DNA of 30,870 nt from JAICLL01 sp035252155 (GTDB lineage Bacteria; Planctomycetota; Planctomycetia; Pirellulales; JAICIG01), in assembly GCA_035252155.1 (NCBI GenBank), contig DATFDL010000326.1, forward strand, positions 1 through 30,870, written 5' to 3'. The position numbers were made by a program, and so were the translations under genes. Shown here piece after piece: positions 16,222 through 23,011 of this stretch. Numbering within the stretch: the stretch's first letter is position 1; each line of letters starts with the position of its first letter. Under the pieces are notes generated by a model. It worked only from the letters and a program-made list of their open reading frames with translations. It was not told the origin of the DNA and made no database searches.

Positions 16222-17472
16222 ATGTATCTTCCTCGATCGCGCCGCGCCGCGTTAGCCTGCGCCCTTTTTATTGTGCTCGGCTTGCTCTCGCCGGCGATCG
16301 CCGATCAACCTGCTACGAAACAGCGCCCGCCGGTGCGAATCTCGGACGAGGCGCGGCGGATTCACGCGGCGGCCCTGTTGATCGACGGACATAACGACCT
16401 GCCCTGGCGGCTGCGCGAGCTGCACGGCGGAGCGCTCGACAAGTGCGACATCGCCCAGCCGCAGCCGAAGCTGCACACCGATCTCGCGCGGTTGCGGCAG
16501 GGCGGCGTCGGCGGGCAATTTTGGTCGGTCTATGTGCCGGCCGAGACCGACCGGACCGGCACCGCCCTGCGAGACACCCTCGAACAAATCGACTTGGTTC
16601 ATCGCCTAATCACCCGGTATCCCGACACGCTGGAGCTGGCATTGACGGCCGACGACATCGAGCGGATCCATGGCGAAGGCAAGATCGCCTCGCTGATCGG
16701 CGTCGAGGGCGGGCATTCGATCCAGGCGTCGTTGGGGGCGTTGCGGCAGCTTTACAAGCTGGGCGCTCGCTATATGACGCTCACCCATGGCGACACGCTG
16801 TCCTGGGCCGACTCCGCCACCGACGATCCACAGCACGACGGCCTGACCGAGTTCGGCGAGGAAGTGGTCCGCGAGATGAACAGGCTGGGAATGCTCGTCG
16901 ATATCTCGCACGTCTCGCCCGACACGATGCGCGACGCCCTGCGCGTCTCGCGGGCGCCGGTGATCGCCTCGCATTCGTCGGCGTACGCCGTGGCCCCGCA
17001 CCCGCGCAACGTGCCCGACGACGTGCTGAAGCTGGTGGCCGAGAACGGCGGAGTAGTGATGGTCAATTTCTTTTCGGGCTTCGTGGTGCCTGAATCGGCC
17101 CGGGCGGCTGCTCAGTTCACCGCCTTCCGGCAAGAGCTCAAGGCGAAGCATACCCCGCCAGCCGAGTTCGAGGCGGCCGTCGAACGTTGGCAGCGCGAGC
17201 ATCCGCTGGTGGCGGGGACGGTCCATACGGTAGTTGACCATATCGACCATATCGTCAAGGTGGCGGGCATCGAGCACGTCGGACTAGGATCCGACTTCGA
17301 TGGCGTGCCTCGCTTGCCTGAGCAATTGCACGACGTTTCGTGTTATCCCTACATCACCCAAGAGCTGCTCAATCGCGGCTACAGGGAAGCGCAAATCCGC
17401 CAGATCTTGGGAGGCAACATTCTACGGGCGTTGCGGGGCGCTGAGCGTGCGGCACTGGATGCCCGTGGGTAA
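16222..17472 (+). CDS. Membrane dipeptidase (peptidase family M19), exported
   Basis: The 416-residue protein has a signal peptide (RRAALACALFIVLGLLSPAIADQ, about 7-29). The M19 binuclear zinc site is complete: DGHND with His57 and Asp59, the bridging Glu162 in GVEGGH, His230 in DISHVS, His251 in ASHSSAYAV, and Asp358 in GLGSDFDG. The length is typical of the family. These enzymes cleave dipeptides, including some with D-residues at the C-terminal position, in the periplasm; here it probably serves peptide scavenging or peptidoglycan fragment turnover. The start is the first ATG before the signal peptide, and no Shine-Dalgarno is visible. It is followed after 67 bp by the DUF4214 gene on the same strand. 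Confidence 0.95.
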   Translation: MYLPRSRRAALACALFIVLGLLSPAIADQPATKQRPPVRISDEARRIHAAALLIDGHNDLPWRLRELHGGALDKCDIAQPQPKLHTDLARLRQGGVGGQFWSVYVPAETDRTGTALRDTLEQIDLVHRLITRYPDTLELALTADDIERIHGEGKIASLIGVEGGHSIQASLGALRQLYKLGARYMTLTHGDTLSWADSATDDPQHDGLTEFGEEVVREMNRLGMLVDISHVSPDTMRDALRVSRAPVIASHSSAYAVAPHPRNVPDDVLKLVAENGGVVMVNFFSGFVVPESARAAAQFTAFRQELKAKHTPPAEFEAAVERWQREHPLVAGTVHTVVDHIDHIVKVAGIEHVGLGSDFDGVPRLPEQLHDVSCYPYITQELLNRGYREAQIRQILGGNILRALRGAERAALDARG

Positions 17473-17539
17473 GGCCGCAAGCGCCGGCACGAGAATCGCA
17501 ACGATTGTGAGATTGACATTTCGCCGAAGGGAGGAAGCC

Positions 17540-18400
17540 ATGGGTTCATCACGTATCACCCGCACACTGCCTGGTTGGACAGCATTTTCAATTGCGGCAA
17601 TGGTGAGTTGGCTCTGCGCAACCGATGCTGAGGCAGGCCCCATGCGCCGGATGTATCGGCGCGCGAGTCGCCCCATGATCTATAGCGCGGCGCCGTCGTA
17701 CTCCGCGGGCAGTTATGCCCCCACGAGCGGCTATTACGGCCCCCCGATGCCGCCGGCGAGTTTTTCCGGGTATGGCGCGTATGGACCGCAGTACGGCGCA
17801 TTTGGTCCGGAGGGGCCGGTCGCTCCGCCCTCGCCGTATTACTTCTTTTCGGGCATCGTGCGACCGGGATTCGGACCGCCCTGGGCCCGGCAGTTTCCTG
17901 GCGTTCCTGGCGGGGCAAACGCGCCGCCGACCGCGACCGAGAATCAACCGCCTCCGGATCGGGTCGAACATGAAGAGCAGATTTCCGATGAGGCGTACAT
18001 CAGCGGACTCTATCGCGACCTGCTTGGCCGTGAGGCTGACGAGCCGGGTCTGACGGCGTGGGTGAATGCGTTGCGTCGCGGCATGTCGCGCCGGGCCGTG
18101 GCGAATTATTTCCTCAACAGCCGCGACCGCGTGCGCCCGCGACCCGCAACTGCGCAAGCCGAGCTTGCGCCTCGTGGTGAGAAGCCGGGGCCTGATATCG
18201 AAGGCAATCCGGCTAAGCCGGGCTTGATCGCCGAACCGGCGATCGCGGGATCCGCTCCGCGCTCTAACCCTGAACCTGAAGGCGCCCCGTCGATCTCAGA
18301 GTCGCCCGACGAAGAGGACGCTCGGAATATCGAGTCGCCGCCCGAGGAAGTGCCCGCTCCGGCGCCCGACGTCACGCCCCAACGGGGACGCGCTTTTTAG
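17540..18400 (+). CDS. Secreted protein with a DUF4214-like domain
   Basis: The ATG at 17540 is chosen because GGAGGAA lies 4-5 nt upstream and a signal peptide follows (WTAFSIAAMVSWLCATDAEA); the open frame extends 80 codons upstream, overlapping the dipeptidase gene. The product is 286 residues. Residues about 35-130 are low-complexity Tyr/Gly/Pro/Ser (SGYYGPPMPPASFSGYGAYG). Residues about 150-195 match a DUF4214 unit (YISGLYRDLLGREADEPGLT, then VANYFLNSRD), found in surface and S-layer-like proteins. The tail from about 200 is acidic and Pro-rich, probably disordered. The likely role is in the envelope or extracellular matrix. It converges on the leucine-rich-repeat gene with only 38 bp between the two stop codons. 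Confidence 0.8.
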   Translation: MGSSRITRTLPGWTAFSIAAMVSWLCATDAEAGPMRRMYRRASRPMIYSAAPSYSAGSYAPTSGYYGPPMPPASFSGYGAYGPQYGAFGPEGPVAPPSPYYFFSGIVRPGFGPPWARQFPGVPGGANAPPTATENQPPPDRVEHEEQISDEAYISGLYRDLLGREADEPGLTAWVNALRRGMSRRAVANYFLNSRDRVRPRPATAQAELAPRGEKPGPDIEGNPAKPGLIAEPAIAGSAPRSNPEPEGAPSISESPDEEDARNIESPPEEVPAPAPDVTPQRGRAF

Positions 18401-18438
18401 CGCCGTAGCAGCATCTTGGGATTAGCCGGGCGGCTTCC

Positions 18439-20706
18439 CTATCGCGCTGTTTGGTCGATGACGTAAAACTCCAGCCGCGTGCCCCGCTTGCGAACGCCGA
18501 AAGAAGTTTTGGCGATGGCCAGGATGTTGCGCCCTCGGTAATCGCGCTCGAGCGCCAGCAGTTTTTTCTCGAGGTCCGCGGAATAGAACTGGACGACCAG
18601 GCCGCTCGCCGCCGCCACGCCCGATCGCTTCAAAAGCTCGCGGTCGGCCTCTTTCAACTCTCCCTTTTGCCACTGAAGCCAAAGACGCCTCTCGTCGCGG
18701 TTTTTTCCGGTGCGGACATCGGGCGAGGGACGCGAGAAATTCCTAACGTACTTGGTTTCGCCGATGCCTATGATTCCCAATTCGATTCCGGCGTCGTCCA
18801 AATGCTGAGCGTATTCGTCGAATGTCATATCGGGGTAGCGAATCTCCCATCGTTGGTAAAGCGGCCGAGGTCCGACTCGGTTAGATACGATGAGTATTTC
18901 CTCTCCGTTGGGGACGCATGTCAGGTCGAGATCATTCAAAATCAGCTCCAATGCCGATTTCAAGGTGATGCCCTTGACCATCCTTGTCACTGGTGTGTCG
19001 GTGCCGACGCCAACCAGCTCCAGGCTCTGCAGATCGAGACGGATGACAACGTCATGCTTTTCGCGCAAATAGGCCATGACCTCCGAAAGCGGCTGGTCGG
19101 TAAAATCGACGTCAGTTCGCTCGCCAAGAACCTCCGCGAGTTTTGGCGCAAGCGTATCGCCCTCCGCTGCCAAGGGGAGATCGACGACGATCGCGGGCAG
19201 AGGATCGGCCCCGATCAGCAGTACCTCATGCCGAACGTCCATCGCCAATCCCAGTGGCTTAAGGATTGCTTCTAGTGCCTCGCGAAGGGTGACTCCGGCC
19301 ACACTGAACGTGACGGAAGTGCCCAGATTGACGCCCGCTTTATCGGCGGATCGCCGGTCGAATTGAATCGAAATGCCGTGCTTATCGCTTAGATAATCGA
19401 ATACATCACGGAGCGGTAGATCGCGGACGTCAATCTCGGTTCGTTCGTCGAGCGCTTGGAGAATTGCCCGCACGCTTTTCGTCGTGCGTGGCAGAATACG
19501 CAGCAAATCGAGCGGGGTAACCCGCGTTCCGTCGGTTTCTATCCGCTCAAGCCGGGGCAGAGCGTGCAATTTCGCCAGTCCGTCAGCCGAAATTCGCGTC
19601 TCTGACAGGTCGAGGTGGCGTAGCCCGGCGAGCGGTGTCAAGTGCGCGAGCCCTTCATCGGAGATCGCGGCGCCGCTCAGGCCAAGCACTTCCAGCCGTT
19701 GCATTCCGGCAAGATGCACCAGGCCGGCGACGGTGACCTTCGTGCCGTCGAGCCGCAGTGTGCGTAAGTCGGTCAGCCGGGCGAGCTTCGCCAGCCCAGC
19801 ATCGGTCAAGATCGTTCCGCGCAGATCGAGAAATCGCAAGCCGGTCGCCTGCGCGATGCGGGCGGCGGAGGCGTCGCCGACTTTCGTGCGCGCCAAATAA
19901 AGCTGTGAGAAATGGTCGAACCGTCCTAGCCGCTTGAGCCCTTCGTCGCCGACGCCGGTATCGCCGATGTCGAGGACGCACAGCTTGGCCAGCCGCGCCA
20001 GATGCGCCAGCCCGGTGTCGTTGACCAGGGTGGCGTTGAGCCGAATTGATTGCAGGCCCTGGCAATCGCTCAAATGCGCAAGCCCCTCGTTGCCCACGTT
20101 CGTTTCGCCTAAGCCGAGATCCAAGAGCCGCGGAAAGGGCGCCAGATGCGCCAAACCGGCATTCTCGATCGGCGTACGATCGAGAAACAATTGTTGCAGG
20201 TCCGGCAGCGCGGCCAGCGACTTTAGCCCGCTGCCCGCGACCTTGGTTCCGTCCAACGACAAGGTCGCCAGTTGCGGCAAGGCCGTGAGGTCGGGCAACC
20301 CCTCATCGGTGATGCGCGTCTGGTCGAGCCAGAGCGCCCTGAGTTTCGGCAGGGAGCGAAGTTGCTTCAAATCATCGTCGGCGACGTCGCTTTGTGAGAG
20401 GAAAAGCCGCTCGACTTCGGGCAAGGCGGCCAGCTTTGGCAGCAAACGTGCGACGCCGCTCACTGAGTTGAGTTGCACATTGATGAATTCGTGGTGCGGG
20501 GCGAACAGGTCACGCGTGTCGCCGCCGGCAGCCGCAAGTTTTTCGAGATCAGGGTACGCGGCGCCGCCCGCCGCACGGATGGCTTGCAGCGCCGCCGCGC
20601 GATCGTCCATCGGCGGCGCTCCAAACACCTCACCAATTGGCATGCAGAAAACGAGGGCAAGAAGTACGGGGCCGCAACGCTTGCTTGGGATCGTTGAAAA
20701 AGTCAT
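18439..20706 (-). CDS. Secreted leucine-rich-repeat protein with two STN-like domains
   Basis: GAGG lies 9 nt before the ATG at 20706, and a signal peptide follows (GPVLLALVFCMPIGEVFGA), so this start is preferred over the ATG at 20715 or the first ATG at 20781. The protein has 755 residues. After a short helical segment come 13 consecutive 24-residue leucine-rich repeats (LPQLATLSLDGTKVAGSGL type). Two related modules follow (TEIDVRDLPLRDVFDYLSDK... and TDVDFTDQPLSEVMAYLREK...), each ending in a 'TLREALEAIL' / 'TLKSALELIL' helix, as in secretin/TonB short N-terminal (STN) domains. The last 150 residues form a mixed domain with GELKEADRELLKRSGV. The planctomycete LRR type is usually a protein-interaction scaffold; the STN part suggests binding to an outer-membrane or secretion component. 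The activity is unknown. Confidence 0.87.
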   Translation of the reverse strand: MTFSTIPSKRCGPVLLALVFCMPIGEVFGAPPMDDRAAALQAIRAAGGAAYPDLEKLAAAGGDTRDLFAPHHEFINVQLNSVSGVARLLPKLAALPEVERLFLSQSDVADDDLKQLRSLPKLRALWLDQTRITDEGLPDLTALPQLATLSLDGTKVAGSGLKSLAALPDLQQLFLDRTPIENAGLAHLAPFPRLLDLGLGETNVGNEGLAHLSDCQGLQSIRLNATLVNDTGLAHLARLAKLCVLDIGDTGVGDEGLKRLGRFDHFSQLYLARTKVGDASAARIAQATGLRFLDLRGTILTDAGLAKLARLTDLRTLRLDGTKVTVAGLVHLAGMQRLEVLGLSGAAISDEGLAHLTPLAGLRHLDLSETRISADGLAKLHALPRLERIETDGTRVTPLDLLRILPRTTKSVRAILQALDERTEIDVRDLPLRDVFDYLSDKHGISIQFDRRSADKAGVNLGTSVTFSVAGVTLREALEAILKPLGLAMDVRHEVLLIGADPLPAIVVDLPLAAEGDTLAPKLAEVLGERTDVDFTDQPLSEVMAYLREKHDVVIRLDLQSLELVGVGTDTPVTRMVKGITLKSALELILNDLDLTCVPNGEEILIVSNRVGPRPLYQRWEIRYPDMTFDEYAQHLDDAGIELGIIGIGETKYVRNFSRPSPDVRTGKNRDERRLWLQWQKGELKEADRELLKRSGVAAASGLVVQFYSADLEKKLLALERDYRGRNILAIAKTSFGVRKRGTRLEFYVIDQTAR

Positions 20707-20767
20707 GCGTGCCATCCTCGGTACGTATCCGACGTCGTGAGAAGTTAGGCTGCCAACGCCAGTTCCC

Positions 20768-20868
20768 GCCAGAATTCTCACGAATTCTGCTACGCAGTTA
20801 CCGCCAGAATTCTCACGAATTCTGCTACGCAGTTACCGCCAGAATTCTCACGAATTCTGTGCTACGCG
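20768..20868. repeat. Three tandem 35-bp palindromic repeats, family A
   Basis: Units starting at 20768, 20803 and 20838 share GCCAGAATTCTCACGAATTC, then TGCTACGCAGTTACC. The third unit has a GT insertion after the palindrome. Each carries a 7-bp stem (AGAATTC/GAATTCT, loop TCAC). The array lies between the DUF1080 stop and the LRR gene start, both on the minus strand. There are no unique spacers and no cas genes, so it is not a CRISPR array. A single copy lies at 11347. Confidence 0.92.
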
Positions 20869-20907
20869 GGCTCGGCGGCTCGTGGCAGGGCTGCTGAGTA
20901 GTCAAGG

Positions 20908-21642
20908 CTAGGGTAACTCGCGTAAGCGAAGGTTGCGAAACTCGACGGGCGAACCTTCGGATTCCAGACATAAGTATCCGCTGCGCGGATCGCAGTTGGT
21001 GCCCCCGGAGACTTCCTCGCCGTTGACCCACAGCCGCACTTCGCCGTTGATGCAGCGAACGTAGTAGTGGTTCCACTCGCCCACACCCTTGCTGAGCTGC
21101 TTGCGTGGAAAGCTGCGACTTCCGTTGGGGGACGTCGGCGGAAAGGGCGTCATCTTGGCCGGCCCGGTTGGGAATACATCGCCGTGCGTCGTGAACCAAT
21201 CGGGCTTCTTGCCTTGTTGTTTTTCGTACTGTTCGGCGTAGCCGTGGTCGAGCACCTGCACCTCGATGCCGTGCGGCAGTTGGCCGGGCTTCAAGGCATC
21301 GAGCGACTGCCGGCTGCCCCAGACAAAAATGCCCGAGTTGCCGCCCGAACGCAAATGCCGCCACTCCGCCACCAGCTCGAAATTGGTGTACGGCTTTTGG
21401 CTGCGAATCACGCCGACGGGTTTGCCGGTGCATTGGGCCAGGCCTTTCTTCCAGGTCCAGGTATCGGCGTCGCAGTTGACGTTGACGAAGTCGTTTTCGC
21501 CGAGCGCGCGCCAGCCGGGGCCGTCGCCGTCGATCACGGCCTTGCGCAGCGGCGTGTCGTCCTCGGCAGCCAATGCAGCGTTAAGAACGCCGGCGATGCC
21601 TAAGACGAGCGACACTACGCGGAGAGAAACGGTGGTTTTCAT
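20908..21642 (-). CDS. DUF1080 (3-keto-disaccharide hydrolase-like) secreted protein
   Basis: AGGA lies about 9 nt before the ATG at 21642, and a signal peptide follows (TTVSLRVVSLVLGIAGVLNAALA), so the 33 codons of open frame upstream are excluded. The 244-residue product is a concanavalin-like beta-sandwich of the DUF1080 family: WRALGENDFVNVNCDADTW, FELVAEWRHLRSGGNSGIFV, GIEVQVLDHG, GEWNHYYVRCINGEVRLWVN and the closing SPVEFRNLRLREL. The family is strongly expanded in planctomycetes and is linked to carbohydrate breakdown; some members hydrolyse 3-keto-glycosides. It is near typical length and appears intact. It lies 64 bp downstream of the M28-like gene on the same strand and may share its transcript. 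The exact substrate is unknown. Confidence 0.92.
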   Translation of the reverse strand: MKTTVSLRVVSLVLGIAGVLNAALAAEDDTPLRKAVIDGDGPGWRALGENDFVNVNCDADTWTWKKGLAQCTGKPVGVIRSQKPYTNFELVAEWRHLRSGGNSGIFVWGSRQSLDALKPGQLPHGIEVQVLDHGYAEQYEKQQGKKPDWFTTHGDVFPTGPAKMTPFPPTSPNGSRSFPRKQLSKGVGEWNHYYVRCINGEVRLWVNGEEVSGGTNCDPRSGYLCLESEGSPVEFRNLRLRELP

Positions 21643-21706
21643 GGGGCAATCCTGAGAGCACGTTGATACCTCATATATCTCGCCGCACCGCTTCCGTCCA
21701 GACTTG

Positions 21707-22558
21707 CTACCACTTACCCGCGGCCACCTCACGAATGACATGCTCGATTCCCTCGACCACGCGAGCCATACGCTCGTAATCGAGCGTGTCGGGCGTGTCG
21801 CCGGCCCGGTGATAGTTCGGGTTTCGAAAGACCGCCGTGTCGGTGATCATTACGGCTTGATAACCCTCTTGCCAGAACGACCAGTGGTCGGACCAGCCGA
21901 CGCCCGGCACCACATTTGGCACGGCGCCCGCCTCCGTCGGGAACTTCATATTCTGCCGTAGCGAGGTCAGTACTCGATGGACCAACGGCCGAGAACCGAC
22001 GTTACCGACCACGCCGACAAAGTTGCCGACGGAGGGATACACCATGCCCAGAGGCGGAGGGTAGCGCTGACTCTCGGCGTCGTCGCTGTAATAGCCGAGC
22101 GTCTCGAGGCTCAACACGCACACCAGGTTTTCATCTCGCTCGCGCGAGCGATGGGCGTAGGCCCACGACCCCATGGTCGGCCGTTGAAAGTAGGGCGGCT
22201 CTTCGTTGGTGAACGCCACGACCTCATACACCTGGCGGGAGACATCGTAACCGGCGGACCGCAATTGCGATTCAATGTGCCTGGCGGCCTTAATCAGTTG
22301 CGGATAACGCCGCAGGTTGCGCTCGCCGATGTCGCCAGCTAGTCGGACGACGTCGCGTCGCAGCTCCTCGGCCAGAGTGCCCGCCTCCGGAGCCAACGGC
22401 GGCAATGGCCCGGCGAAGCTTTCGCCCGGCATCCAAAACATCGCTCGCCAGGCCACCGCCCCGCCCAAGCCAAGGACAACCACGATGATCAGAGTGATCT
22501 TAAGCCGTCGCCGCCATTTTCGCGGCGGCTTGGGAGGCGGTGCCTTTTCGACTGCCAT
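21707..22558 (-). CDS. M28-family peptidase homologue lacking its metal-binding core
   Basis: I take the ATG at 22558 (283 residues); a GTG at 22594 would add 12. After a basic cytoplasmic tail, LKITLIIVVVLGLGGAVAW (about 19-37) anchors the protein in the inner membrane. The fold then follows the usual M28 course to GYDVSRQVYEV (about 127) and jumps directly to VAFTNEEPPYF. In M28 peptidases the segment in between (some 70-80 residues) carries the first zinc His and the bridging Asp (HYD and DDN motifs); both are absent. The rest is well kept: the Glu pair of NEE, LSLETLGYYSD, GVGWSDHWSFWQEGY and the late His in YHRAGDTPD. The reading frame is intact across the junction at about 22216-22224, so this is an in-frame deletion and the product is probably not a working metallopeptidase. 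It precedes the DUF1080 gene by 64 bp. Confidence 0.85.
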   Translation of the reverse strand: MAVEKAPPPKPPRKWRRRLKITLIIVVVLGLGGAVAWRAMFWMPGESFAGPLPPLAPEAGTLAEELRRDVVRLAGDIGERNLRRYPQLIKAARHIESQLRSAGYDVSRQVYEVVAFTNEEPPYFQRPTMGSWAYAHRSRERDENLVCVLSLETLGYYSDDAESQRYPPPLGMVYPSVGNFVGVVGNVGSRPLVHRVLTSLRQNMKFPTEAGAVPNVVPGVGWSDHWSFWQEGYQAVMITDTAVFRNPNYHRAGDTPDTLDYERMARVVEGIEHVIREVAAGKW

Positions 22559-23011
22559 GCAGCGCTTTCTGGAAGAATTTGGGTTTATGTCCACCTGCCG
22601 AGTTTACGCGATGCGAGACGGCCTGGAACGCCATCCTCTGTTGGCCCAACAGCCAATTGCCACCGGGGTCAGCCCGACCGCCCCTCCCGCGGCACTCCGG
22701 CGTCGGAAAAACCCCTACCATGCATTTTCCTTGACTTCCCCGCGGGCGAAGATTTAATGGAACTTAGCTCTTCCACAACAGTTGTGCGCGATGGTCCACC
22801 TACGGGCAAGCTAGCGCCTTGCAAGGCGCTCGGGTGACACATCAGCCATCGTCGTCAACGAGGGGCGATACGGGCCAGGCAAAATGGGGTATCTAGGCGG
22901 TTTTTGTGTTGCGGACCAATCGGCCGGCATGGAAAATTAAGGTTCGTCCGCGCCGCACACGCTCGCCTGCCGTGGCCGTGGGAATTTGAGTTGTTTCTAG
23001 GAGAATAGTCC
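22559..23011. other. Intergenic region upstream of the giant gene
   Basis: The 453 bp between the divergent M28-like gene and the giant gene hold no credible ORF. They contain a promoter-like pair at 22731-22758, a perfect odd palindrome CACAACAGTTGTG at 22774-22786 and a perfect 18-bp palindrome AGCGCCTTGCAAGGCGCT at 22813-22830. The last 150 bp show nothing notable apart from the AGGAGAA ribosome site just before the giant gene. Confidence 0.5.
22731..22758 (+). promoter_or_regulatory. Possible sigma-70-type promoter
   Basis: TTGACT at 22731-22736 and TTTAAT at 22753-22758 are separated by 16 nt, a fair match to the housekeeping consensus in otherwise GC-rich DNA. It points toward the giant gene, about 250 nt upstream of its start. 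The palindrome CACAACAGTTGTG begins about 15 nt beyond the -10 and would sit near the transcription start, where an operator could act. All by eye; planctomycete promoters often diverge from this consensus. Confidence 0.3.

Noticed and set aside
18401..18438. Bidirectional terminator between the convergent DUF4214 and LRR genes
   Set aside because: Only a 4-bp AGCC/GGCT pair is present and there is no T-tract.
20768..20868. CRISPR array
   Set aside because: The three units are directly contiguous, with no variable spacers and no cas genes.
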